DNA of 64,000 bases, taken from NCBI GenBank assembly GCA_963383645.1, contig OY726573.1, forward strand, positions 21,920,845 to 21,984,844, given 5' to 3'. Made by a program: the position numbers and the translations under genes. Numbering within the stretch: the first letter of the stretch is position 1; every line of letters starts with the position of its first letter. The notes beneath the pieces were generated by a model. It was not told where the DNA came from. It saw only the letters and a program-made list of their open reading frames with translations, and ran no database searches. Positions 34,391 to 44,532 of the stretch are shown piece by piece. Source of the DNA: Muscardinus avellanarius. Lineage: Eukaryota; Chordata; Mammalia; Rodentia; Gliridae.

Positions 34391-34764
34391 AATTGGGAAG
34401 AACACAGACTCTGCTGTCAGACTCACTTGAATTTGAATTCCTGCTCTATCACTACTTACGTGATTCTACCTCCGGATTATACCCCCAGACCTATTTTATA
34501 TTTTCTTTGGAAACAGGGTCTCATCAAGTTGCTGAAACCCCACCAAGCTGCTGAGGCTGGCTTCAAATCTGCAATCCTCCTTTATTAGCCTTCCAAATGC
34601 TGAGATTACAAGCATGTACCACCATGCCCCGCACTACTTTATGATCTTGAACAGGTTATTTAGGCTCTAAACTTGAGCTTCTTATAAAATACAGAGGTAA
34701 TGACATCTATATTATAGGCCATTGTAAGGATTAAATGAGTTAATGCATAAAAAATGTTCAGTCA
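34391..34764 (+). repeat. MIR element split by a minus SINE
   Basis: MIR 5' part at 34391-34462 (GAACACAGACTCTGCTGTC, ATTTGAATTCCTGCTC). Its 3' part at 34630-34764 includes GATCTTGAACAGGTTATTTAG and GGATTAAATGAGTTAATGC. A minus type B-like element without its terminal part lies between, with CACTACTT on both sides. Confidence 0.8.
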
Positions 34765-34960
34765 GCTGGGCGTGGTGGCGCACGCTTGTAATCCCTGCGC
34801 CTGGGAGGCGGAGACAGGAGGATTGCGCAGGTTCGAAGCCAGCCGCGCTGGCTTAGGAGACCCTGTTTTAAAAAAAAAAAAAAATAGGTCTGGGAGTGTA
34901 GCCTGGAGGTGGAAGGGCTTCCAGGAACCTCAGTACCACCAAAAAAAAAATGTTCAGTCA
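34746..34960 (+). repeat. type C SINE with target duplication
   Basis: Element 34765-34947 with GCCAGCCGCGCTGGCTTAGG and AAGGGCTTCCAGGAACC. AAAATGTTCAGTCA precedes it and follows its A tail. It inserted at the 3' end of the MIR. Confidence 0.92.
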
Positions 34961-35755
34961 ACCTGGGTATGGGAAGCAAAAGCTTGTAATCCTAGTACTT
35001 TGGAGGCTGAGACAGGAGGATCACAAATTTGAAGCCAGCCCAGACAACTTAGGCCCTCCACAACTTAGTGAGACCCTGTTCCCAAATAAGAAATAAAATC
35101 GGAGCTGGGCCTGGTGACATGAGCTTGTAATCCCAGCATTTGGGAGGCTGAGACAGGAGGATCTCAGTTTGTAGACAACCTCAGATACTTAGTGAGCCCC
35201 TTTGCAACTCAGTGAGACTGTTTCAAATAAAGAATAAACTGGGTGTGGTGGTGTACACTTGTAATCCCAGCATTCGGGAGGCTGAAACAGGAGGATCGTG
35301 GTTCGCAGACAGCCTCAGCTACTTAGTGAGGCTCTTTGCAACTCAGTGAGATCCTGTTTCAAAATAAAGAATAAAACAGCTGGGTGTAGTGGCGCACGCT
35401 TGTAATCCCAGTGCTTAGGAGGCTGAGACAGGAGGATTGCACAGGTTCGAAGCCAGCCTCAGCTACTTAGTGAGGCCCTCTGCAACTTAGTGAGACCCTG
35501 TTTCCAAAGAAAGTATAAAATAGGTCCAGGAGTACATAAAAAATGTTCAGCCAACCTGGGCATGGGAAGCACACGCTTGTAATCCTAGTACTTTGGAGCC
35601 TGGAGGTAGAAAAGCCCCTGGGTTCCACCCCCAGTATCACAAAAGAAAGAAAGGGGGGGGGGAGAAGGAAGGAAGGAAGGAAGGAGAAAGAAGGCTGGGG
35701 GTATAGCTCAGAGGTAGAATGCCTCTGGGTTCCATCCCTAGTACTGCAAAAATAA
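34961..35755 (+). repeat. stack of plus SINE left halves, one type B and one right half
   Basis: Old left half 34961-35100. Type A left halves at 35101-35236 and 35237-35374, each ending at GAATAAA. A type B dimer at 35375-35645 interrupted by a 64-bp insertion. GA repeat 35642-35690. One type A right half 35694-35755. Confidence 0.8.
35535..35598 (+). repeat. 64-bp templated insertion copied from about 0.6 kb upstream
   Basis: A type B right half reads GGTCCAGGAGTA, then 64 foreign bases, then CCTGGAGGTAGAAAAGCCCC. The foreign bases begin CATAAAAAATGTTCAGCCA and continue ACCTGGGCATGGGAAGC to ACTTTGGAG. They match 34746-34764 joined directly to 34961-35006, skipping the type C SINE that now separates those segments. 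Confidence 0.88.
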
Positions 35756-35765
35756 AATAAAATGG

Positions 35766-35985
35766 AAGCCGGAAGTGGTAGTGCACGCTTGTAATCCCAG
35801 TACTTGAGAGACTGAGACAGGAGGATAGTGCAGGTTCAGAGCTAGCCTCAGCTCTTAGTGAGGCTCTCAGCAACTTAGTGAAACTCTGTTTCCAAATAAA
35901 ATATAAAATAGCTGGGAATGTAGCCCAGAGATAGAATGCCCCTGGGTTCCATCCCCAGTACCACATAAATTTAAATAATAATAAA
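35766..35985 (+). repeat. type B SINE
   Basis: Complete dimer with AAATAAAATATAAAATAGC linker and an AATAATAATAAAA tail. Confidence 0.8.
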
Positions 35986-36142
35986 AGGGGACAGTTTGAG
36001 GAAAAGTACAATAGCTTCTCTCAACCCATGTCTTCCTGAGCAAGGGAAACACATCACGGGACCCTTGGCAGGAAATTAGTAGAGGGCAGCATGGAAGAGT
36101 GGGCTTCCAGGGCAGAAGGCAGATTCAGTAAGTGCTCTGGGA

Positions 36143-36359
36143 AGCCAGATATGGTGGCGCACACTTGTAAGCCCAGTATGTGGGAAGCTGAGACAGGAGG
36201 ATCACAGGTTCACAGCCAGCCTCAGCTACTTAGTCAGGCCCTCTACAACTTAATGAGACCCTGTTTCAAAGTAAAGAATTAAAAAATCAGGCTGGTGGTG
36301 TAGCTCAGAGGTAGAATACCCCTGGATTCAATTCCCAGTACTGCAAAAATAAATAAATA
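36143..36359 (+). repeat. type A SINE ending about 38 bp before an SMG6 exon
   Basis: Sense dimer with right half GTGTAGCTCAGAGGTAGAAT and an AAATAAATAAAT tail. The remaining 37 bp before the acceptor supply the pyrimidine tract. Confidence 0.85.
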
Positions 36360-36396
36360 TGCCCTTCTTTTCCCCGGTCTGCTTTACCACCTGAAG

Positions 36397-36543
36397 GAGG
36401 AGGACGTGGTAATTGAAGACTTTGAGGAAGATTCAGCAGCTGAAGGCAGCGGAGGCGAGGACGACATCCGGGAACTTCGAGCCAAGAAGCTGGCTCTAGC
36501 CAGGAAGATAGCAGAGCAGCAGCGTCGCCAAGAAAAGATCCAG
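36397..36543 (+). CDS. SMG6: SMG6 coding exon (about residues 1179-1227), acidic and coiled-coil linker
   Basis: This 147-bp phase-0 exon encodes 49 residues. It begins with an acidic run (EEDVVIEDFEEDS), followed by a charged helical stretch from IRELRAKKLALARKIAEQQ to the end, which looks like a coiled coil. It links the EST1/TPR-like part of SMG6 to the C-terminal nuclease. The acceptor is CTGAAG|GAG and the donor is CAG|GTGGGG. With the previous exon it restores the acidic DEEED motif. The acceptor is followed by GAGGAG, so two downstream GAG acceptors could in principle remove one or two glutamates. A SINE tail ends only about 38 bp before the exon. The minus-strand 152-codon frame across it is a shadow. 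Confidence 0.93.
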
Positions 36544-36860
36544 GTGGGGCCTGCGTGGGAAGGGTGGTTCCCACCAAGGTGGTGGCCCTCCAGGGCATTA
36601 GCAGATGTGGGCAGGGAATAGTGGCAAGCAGAACCCTCTCGGGAAAGGCCTCACAGTGTCCCTCCCGTCTCCACCTCCTGCTGTGCTCTACCACTACATC
36701 TGGTGGCATGTCTGATGCCTGGAGGCTCCCCACTATGGGCTCCAAGGGCAGGGGTGGGCTCATCTCCGAGACTCTGGTGAGGCTCTAGCACATGTATGCT
36801 GTCTGTCATGTAATTTCAGGGCTTTGGGATGCCCATGCACCAAATCCAGGTGCTTGTGGA

Positions 36861-37365
36861 GAACACCATTTCTTTTTTTGTTGTTGTTCTTTTTTTTTTT
36901 TTTTTTTTTTTGCAGTACTGGGGATGGAACCCAGGGGCATTCTACCACTGAGCTACCACCCCAGCCCTATGCCCTATGTTTCATTCTTTTCATTTTTTGA
37001 AACAGGGTCTCACTGAGTTGCAAAGGGCCTAAGTAGTTGAGGCTGTCCATGAACTGTGATCCTCCGGTCTCTGCCTCCTGAATGCTGGGATTATAAGCCT
37101 GAGCTACCATGTCTGGTCAGAACACCATTTCTTTTTTCTTTTCTTTTCTTTCCTTTTTTTTTTTTAGGTTCTGGGGATGGAACCCAGAGGCATTTGAGCT
37201 ATACCCCCTGCCCAATTTTTTATTCTTTATTTTGAAACAGGGTCTCACAGAGGGCCTCACTAAGTAGCTGAGGCTGTCCACAAACCGTGATCCTCTGGTC
37301 TCAGCTTCCCGAATGCTGGGATTACAAGCATGCACCACCACACCTGGCTCAGAACAACATTTCTT
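36861..37365 (-). repeat. two minus SINEs (A, A') inserted at one repeated target site
   Basis: GAACACCATTTCTTT at 36861 and 37120 and GAACAACATTTCTT at 37352 bracket two dimers (36888-37119 and 37135-37350). Confidence 0.88.
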
Positions 37366-38258
37366 CAAGGAGAGGTTGCCACAGCCACAGGCTACTGATC
37401 TGGTCCCCAGTGTAAGGAAGATCCCCCTCTGGACAGAGTACTCTCCATACTCTGAAGAAAGAAGCAACCTAATCTCCATGCAGGGAATTCCCTACTGTCA
37501 ATCCTCTTGGGAACCCAAACCTTCACTTCCAGCAGGTTTTTCTCTCTGGGTTTCCCAGATCCGTCCCTTGCACCATACACCCACTTCACTTTATCTAGGG
37601 CTCAGTGCAGACAGGTAAGAGCCAGTCATGCTCTCCCTTAAAAACCTAACCATGGATGGGCAAGCATGAAACCATTCTTCCTGGCACTTCTAGAGCTGTT
37701 TACAGCCCCCTTCCTACCTGCCCCTCCCCTGAGCACAGAGTTTAATGTAGTTGGTCAGGGAAACCAGATTACAGTTCAGGCTCTCATCTAGCTTTGTCAC
37801 ACTGGGCAAATTATTTAACTTCTCAGAACTGTTTCCTCATCTGCACAGTGTAAGTGATAATAGCACCCTTTACCTTTTAGTATCACTGCAGGGCCTGCAC
37901 AAGCCAGTGCACTGAAGACACTTGGCACAATACATGGCCCACATGTACTCACTTTGGTACTAGTCTAATCACCCTGCCTCAGGAGGAAAATTGACAGCAT
38001 TTGGGATCCGTTCTTCTTTAGATATATTCCTGTCTGTGCTGCCATTGGAATCAAGTGTGCCGTTCTCTGCCAGCTCATCTGTTAGAGTGGGGCTGCCTGC
38101 TCAGCCCTTCCTTGTGTCTGTATGTAAATCTCTATGTGGCCCCAAACCAGCTTTCTCTTCAAGCTTCTCCTCTTTCCCTTTTCTTCCTTACAATCAGTCT
38201 TTGTAAAAGTTGCATCCCTACTTACTACTGCCAAATCTTGACTCTCGGCCCAAAGTAA
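37366..38258 (+). other. unique block with a MIR relic
   Basis: Mostly unique. 37765-37950 matches MIR order (CTTTGTCACACTGGGCAAAT, TTTCCTCATCTGCACAGTG, ACTTGGCACAATACATGG). Confidence 0.6.
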
Positions 38259-38391
38259 TAGAAACTTGTGTGAGAAACCAGCTGGGAATGTGGCTCAGTG
38301 ATAGAACATGCTTAACATGTATGAGGCCCTAGGTTCAGTCCCCAGAACCAAGAAAATAAATAAGTAAATAAAAATAAGAAACTTGTGTTAG
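38259..38391 (+). repeat. full-length ID element with target duplication
   Basis: ID at 38281-38350 with GATAGAACATGCTTAACATG and an AATAAATAAG tail. AGAAACTTGTGTGAG precedes it and AGAAACTTGTGTTAG follows. It moved as a free monomer, not as part of a dimer. Confidence 0.85.
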
Positions 38392-38402
38392 AACCACTAA
38401 GA

Positions 38403-38448
38403 ACCTGAACCCAGAGACATTTTACCTATGAGCTACACCTCCTATTGT

Positions 38449-38497
<49 letters not shown>

Positions 38498-38838
38498 TAC
38501 TGAGGGTGGAACCCAGGGGCTTTTCTACCTCCAGGCTATACTCCCAGAACTATTTTTTTACACTTTATTTGGAAACAGGGTCTCACTAAGTTGCTGAGAG
38601 CCTCACTAAGTAGCTGAGGCTGGCTGTGAACCTGTGCGATCCTCCTGTCTTAGCCTTCCAAGCGCTGTGATTACAAGCTTGTGCCAACATGCCTGGCTCT
38701 TATTTTTTTATTTTGAAACGGTGTCTCTAAGTTGCAGAGGGGCTCACTAAGTAGCTGAGACTGGCCAGAAACTTGAGATCCTCCTGTCTCAGTCTTCCAA
38801 GTACTGAGATTACAGGTGTATGCTACCTCACCCAGCCA
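38403..38838 (-). repeat. type A SINE split by a type B SINE with a (TG)23 tail
   Basis: Outer right half to 38444, (TG)n 38451-38496, type B body to 38697, then outer left half to CACCCAGCC. Confidence 0.82.
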
Positions 38839-38844
38839 AGAACC

Positions 38845-39588
38845 TACTTTATTAAATTTTAGTCCATTATAGTTGACTTTCTATTAATTACGGCTCTGAA
38901 GTGCCTTTGCTCCAGCTTCCCTTCAGCACAGTCTTCTTTCTGCTGACCAGACCAACCTCTTAAGCTTCCTCATCATCATTTTTTTTTCAGTTTTCTCCTT
39001 CCTTCCTGTCACTTCTTAGTCTCACCAAGCTGAATTGGTCCTTTGCCAGTGCTTGTGGCTGACTTCATAGATGGTAGCAGGTAGAGCATCATCTTGAATT
39101 CCACCCTGGCTTGCACCCTCCTGCCAGTTCCTGTCACATTCTATTTATTTAGTCATTTACCCACTCCTCTTCTCCTTCTTCCCATTGCCACTGCTATGCT
39201 AGTTCAGGGACTTACTTGGACTCTAGCAGTCAAAACCTCTGCATTACACAGTGCAAGGAGTGCCTCTGGCCGACCTTGTAGCCCATGAATGGCCCTTCTG
39301 GAGTTGTGTAGTACATAGTCTGGCCACCAGGCCCCTTTTTCACCCCACTGCCTCCCAGAAGAACCACTGCCCTGCTCAGAAATCATCAGTACCTTTTCTT
39401 GGCTAGTAGAGTCTAATTCCCTCTTCAACATGTAAGGCTTTCTCATCTGTTTTCAGTGTGTTTTTCCAACCACTTCTCCCACTACCACATTCCCATGAGC
39501 CATTGCTAACTGTATGACATTGGGCACAGTAAACTTTTCTGAGCCCTATATCTCAGAGTTGATGTGAGGCCTCAAAATGAATGGCAGT
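38845..39588. other. unique intronic block
   Basis: About 740 bp with no recognised repeat or gene. Confidence 0.55.
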
Positions 39589-39589
39589 G

Positions 39590-40105
39590 AACCAGGTGTG
39601 GTGGTATATGCCTGTGTCCCAGTATTGGGAGGCTGAGAGGAGAATTGAAGGATTGAAACCAGCCTCAGCAACTTAGTGAAACCAAATAAAAATAAAATGA
39701 CAAGCCAGAACACCCTTGTAATCACAGCATTTGGGAGGCTGAGACAAGATGATCACTGTTTGCAGCCAGCCTCAGCTACTTAGTGAAGCCCTTTGCAACT
39801 CAGTGAGACCCTGTTTCAAAATAAAGAATAAAAGCTGGGTGTGGTGGCATATGTTTATAATCCCAGCATTTGGGAAGCTGAGACAGGAGGATCCTGGTTC
39901 GCGGATAGCCTCAGCTACTTAGGCCCTTTCCAACTTAGTGAGACTCTGTTTCCAAATAAAGAATAAAAAATAGGGCTGGGGGTGTAGCTCAGAGGTAGAA
40001 TGCCCCTGGTTCTATCCCCAGTACCTCAAAAAAATTAATTAAAAATAAATAAAACGGCTTAGGGTGTATAGCTCAGAGATAGAATGGGTTCAGTTCCTAG
40101 CAACA

Positions 40106-40153
<48 letters not shown>
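39590..40153 (+). repeat. stack of plus SINEs ending in a (CA)24 tail
   Basis: Old left half 39590-39702, type A left half 39703-39830, type A dimer 39831-40035, and an old right half 40052-40106 whose tail is (CA)n 40107-40153. Confidence 0.8.
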
Positions 40154-40155
<2 letters not shown>

Positions 40156-40339
40156 CAGTGTGTGTGAAGTGCCATACAGTCACTAAGGCCATCATGCCTG
40201 GGCAGTGATAGTCAGTAGCTTTCCTCTGTGATCATTGCCGTAGGCACACTCCGTACTTCCCTCCCTAGGGGTCTTTTTGTTGCTGCTGTCCCTCAAGCCA
40301 AGTACCCTTTTGGGTTGCATATTTCCTGTTACTTATTGG

Positions 40340-40515
40340 AATTTTATCCCTCCTTCAATCCCCAGATGAAACTCCATCTCCCTAGTGAAGCCTTCCCTGA
40401 TTCCCCCCAGAAGGAATTTATCTGTCTGCCCAATGTTCCTGTAGCATTGATTTATACTTCTTTTGTGGAACTGCTATCATTTATTTTTCTTTTTCCTTTT
40501 CTTTTTTCTTTTTTT

Positions 40516-40563
<48 letters not shown>

Positions 40564-40865
40564 TATTTATTGCAGTACTGGGGGTGGAACCCAGGAGCAT
40601 TCTACCTCTGAGCTATACCCCCTAGACCTATTTTTTTAGTCTTTTATTTTGAAATAGGGTCTCACTGAGTTGTGAAGAGCCTCACTAAGTAGCTGAGGCC
40701 GTCTGAAAACCACGATCCTCCCATCTCAGCCTCCCAAATGCTGGGATTACAAGCGTGTGCCACCACACCTGGCAACTGCTATCACTTCTCATACTACAGT
40801 TGTTTATGGGCGTGTTTCTCCCACTATATTCTGAACTTCTTAGAATCTTAGCTCAGTTTAGCAAG
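40340..40865 (+). repeat. L2 fragment split by a minus type A SINE
   Basis: L2 parts: CTAGTGAAGCCTTCCCTGAT and ATTTATACTTCTTTTG before, GTGTTTCTCCCACTATATTC after. The SINE (40490-40774) has a (TTTC)n tail at 40511-40564, and AACTGCTATCA flanks it on both sides. Confidence 0.82.
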
Positions 40866-41001
40866 TGGTGGTTAGCCTTAACTATGCTGGTGACTGGGAA
40901 ACACAGAAGTTAACAAAACTGTCACATTCCAGAGTATATAGTGGAGAAGCCATTCTTCTAAGAGATGACTTGATCCGTGAGTAATGTTAAAAAGAGAAGC
41001 A

Positions 41002-41214
41002 TAGCGGGCATGGTGGCAAACACCTATAATCCCAGTACTTGGGTGGCAAAGACAGGAAGATCACAGGTTCAAAGCCAGCCTCAGAAATTTAGCAAGACGC
41101 TTAGCAACTTAGTAAGACCCTGTTTTGAAATAAATAAAAAGGGGTGGGGGTTTAGATCACAAGTAGAATGCCCCTGGGTTCAATCCCCAGTACCACATTA
41201 AAAAAGAGAGAGAG
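41002..41214 (+). repeat. old type A-like SINE
   Basis: Diverged dimer ending CAATCCCCAGTACCAC with an AGAGAGAG tail. Confidence 0.72.
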
Positions 41215-41216
41215 AC

Positions 41217-41636
41217 CCGGGTGTGTGGCACAGGCTTGTAATCCCAGCATTTGGGAGGTGAAGACTGGAGGACTGGGGTTCATGGACAGCCTCAGCTACT
41301 TAGCGAGGCCCTTTGCAGCTCAATGAGACCCTGTTTCAAAACTAAAAGACTGAAAAATAGCCGATGTGGTGGCACATGCTTGTAATCCCCGCACTTGGGA
41401 AGCAGAGACAGGAGGATCACACAGGTTTGAAGCCAGCCGCGCTGGCTTAAGAGACCCTATTTCCAAATTTAAAAAAATATATACATATAAAATAGGTCTG
41501 GGAGTGTAGCCCGGAGGTAGAAGGGCTTCCAGGAACCCCAGTACCACCAAAAAAAAAAAAAAAAGACTGAAAAATAGGGCTCAGGGTGTAGCTCGGAGGT
41601 AGAATGCCTCTGGGTTCCATCCCCAGTACTACAAAA
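41217..41636 (+). repeat. type A SINE with a type C SINE in its linker
   Basis: The outer left half ends AAAAGACTGAAAAATAG at 41344-41360. Type C occupies 41361-41545 with GCCAGCCGCGCTGGCTTAAG and GGGCTTCCAGGAACC. The same 17 bases return at 41561-41577 and the outer right half continues. Confidence 0.92.
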
Positions 41637-41669
41637 AAGAAAAAGAAAGAAAAAGAAGAGAGATATATT

Positions 41670-41966
41670 CAGACAGCTGAGGCAAGAGGATCACAGTTTG
41701 AGGCCAGCCCCAGCAACTTAGTAATAACTTGTTTCAAAATAAAAAAAATAAATAAAGCTAGACACGGTGGCTGCACATCTCTAATCCCAGTACTTGGGAG
41801 ATTGAGATAGGAGGATCACAGGTTTGAGGCCAGCCTCAGCAAGTAATAAGACTCATTAACCTAGCAAGACCTTATTTCAGAATGAAAAATAAACAGGGCT
41901 GAAGGTGTAGCTCAGAGGTAGAATGCTCCTGGGTTCAGTCCCCAAGACCACACACACAACAACAAC

Positions 41967-42012
<46 letters not shown>

Positions 42013-42152
42013 AAGCCAGGATGCTAGTACATGTTTGTAATTCCAGTACCTGGGAGGCTGAAATTGGAGGATCCCAGTTTTCAAGGACAGCCTCCACAAT
42101 TTTGTGAGGCTCTCAACAAGGGATGTAACTTGGAGGTAGAATGCACCAAAAA

Positions 42153-42203
<51 letters not shown>

Positions 42204-42270
42204 AACAGGCTGAGGTTGTAGCCTAGATGTAGAAGGTCCTTAGGTTCAATCCCCAGTACAGGAAGAAAGA
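41670..42270 (+). repeat. stack of old plus SINEs with AAT and AAAT microsatellites
   Basis: Left half 41672-41755, dimer 41757-41960 with an (AAT)n tail to 42008, left half 42014-42145, (AAAT)n 42148-42204, right half 42207-42262. Confidence 0.75.
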
Positions 42271-44530
42271 AAGTGTGAAAGAGAAGTACAGGCTGCTATA
42301 GAACCACATACTATAGGGATCTTTTCACAGTCCAGAGACAGTCCAGCAACAAGCAGCACCCTAATGATTGGAGGCCTAATGTAAGACCAAACTTCAGTGC
42401 TGCTAGCTGGTCCTGCCCAGGAGACTTATTCTCCCCACCAGCTCCTTCAGGAGAGGCTGCTCAGGCCCCAGCCTCCAAGGCCTTCTGTGGCTAGAAGAGT
42501 GTGGGCTGACATGGCCCCTTTAAGAGCAGGCCCCACATGCACTGCTGCTGGCGGCCCTGCCTCCTGTCAGCCTCCTTCCTCCAGCCTCACAGCCACAGGA
42601 GGATTTCTCAGCAGAGGAAAAATTCCCCCTTTCCCTTCCCCCCTTCTCTTTAATGCCCAGGGCCCTTCACTTCCATAATTCTTCATTTTCCAGCCTTGAA
42701 CGTAAGCCAGACACATCTGTCTGGCCATATGCGTGAACCCTGGAGTCTGTGCCGAGGTGGCTGTAAAACAGGGCCGGTGAAGGCCCTTCTGGGAGAGCGC
42801 ACATGTGTGTGCCCTCAAGCCATTGGCTCTCTGCCCAGAACCACGGGCTTCAGCACTCCAAACCCGTGTTAACCTTCTCTATTTTTCCTCTTTTTGTTTA
42901 ATTTAAGGGGGGGAAATCCCAACGAAAAGGTATAAATTGTCCTGGGAGTAGAGGAGAGGCTCCTAGCTAGAGAGGCCATTATTGTTGGCAGGTACCTGGG
43001 TCACACTAATACAATAAGGAAGAAAGGAGCATCGAGTGAATTAAGATCGGAGAGATGGGCTGTAAATTACACTACCCTGAACCCCAGTAGTCTCCAGGGT
43101 GTTAACCAAGAGGTGTAAGGCAAGTCCCCAGTTCCCAGTGCCTTTTACAGATGCAACAAAACAGGAACCACACATGTTTGGGGAAGGGAATATGAAGATG
43201 GGGTTGAACAAAACCCCCTGGCCCCCAGGATGGCTGTAAAGTCCAAGTGAGATCTGGAGCTGTAGCCACACCCCCACTTCCCTGCCTGCACCTAGACCCC
43301 TGGGCCTCTGTTCATGTGTGGAGCTGGGGGAGGTGAGGCCTGGCCTCTCCGCAGCCTGTCCCTCCCTGCTTCCGGCCTGTACAGAGGCTGGTGAGTAGGG
43401 CCGACTGGAGGTCAGAAAAGGGGTGTGGGGAGCTCCCGGGACCTGTGCAGCTGGAGCTGCAGTGCCCAGGCAGGCCCCTGGATGCCAGGAACGCCAAATC
43501 CGTCCACCAGGGCTTTGATGCCACACTCTCCAGCTTAGCCCAGGCTTTGTCTTATAACCTGAAACAGTTCTCCATATTGGATGTTCCTGCCCACCTTGCA
43601 GCTTTCCACCTGAGTTCTTTTCCTTCTCATTGCCATTCCTGGGGGAGGGGGTGTCAGAGACCAGAGCAGGGTACTTGGTTTGTCTGGAAAGTTGGTCAGA
43701 AGAGTTGCATTCCTGACTGGGCCCTGAGGGTCAAGCAGTCACTGAAATTCATCCTCCAGGAATGAAGCATCGCCTCCTGGCACCTCAGCTGGCTGGCCCT
43801 GGCCCTGTGAGTCCCCTGCCTCCTCCCTGCCTCTGTAAGGCTCTGCTGTGATCAGTGCTGCTGTCAGGCGGGGTCAGGTTTCCTGAGCAGTTGCAAACAT
43901 CCCACCTGAAACATAACAGGCTCTTCCTCCAGCCACAGCTATTGTTTCCCTCTGCATTATGGCCACAGTCTTGCTCTGTAGCCAGCAATGACATGTGTTC
44001 TGAAAATAGCTTTGCTCTCCTGTCGCCGCCCCCCCACCCTTCTGAAGATGCAGTCACTCCTTTGTGGTGGCCCCAGGAGTTTCACTCTAAATATAACCAC
44101 ACTCCATTCACACTGCCACCCAGCTGGGGGGGGGGGGTACTGTGGAACAATAGGGTATGCACAGATCCCCACACCTGTATGGAAGCTAGCGGAAGGCAGA
44201 CACTCAGCCCTGGCTCCCAACTGTCGGAGGCAGGGCTGGAGCCAGCATACTACCAGGCAAGGGGCACGTTCACCCCCGGGCAGGAAGACACATCAGCCTG
44301 AAATGCTGAGCACCACCCAAGCCTGCTCTAGCTTCTCCTCCACGCGTTGCAATGCTAGGCCTCAAGCTTCCTCCAGCTGCTCCCACCTCACTGGCTCCAA
44401 CAGCATCCACAGGGTCCTGCCCTGACACAGAACCAGTCAGGCCATTGCCTGCTTGGTCAGGCTGCTGCTTGGAGCTAGCTCAGAAGTATCATGCTTAACT
44501 CTGCCACTCTTCCATAAAGAAAGGACACAC
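42271..44530. other. 2.3-kb SINE-free block
   Basis: No SINE, MIR or L2 recognised, although flanks are saturated. It includes an AT-rich core at 42880-43080 with a GGGAAATCCC palindrome (42911-42920), a G10 run near 44131, and frames of 124-161 codons without recognisable domains. Confidence 0.65.
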
Positions 44531-44532
44531 TA

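Larger units (their letters stand above)
31768..36396 (+). other. SMG6: SMG6 intron, 4.6 kb
   Basis: GT-AG intron in phase 0. It holds a 1.5-kb SINE-free stretch (31768-33323) with an alternating TG/CG tract at 32332-32393. Then come one type A SINE, a split MIR, a type C SINE, a stack of partial type A and B elements (34961-35755), a type B SINE and a type A SINE that ends about 38 bp before the next exon. Confidence 0.85.

Noticed and set aside
36305..36763. 152-codon minus-strand frame
   Set aside because: It lies opposite the SMG6 exon at 36397-36543 and a SINE. It is a shadow frame.
43041..44425. Several 124-161-codon frames on both strands
   Set aside because: Overlapping frames in GC-rich unique sequence with no family resemblance.
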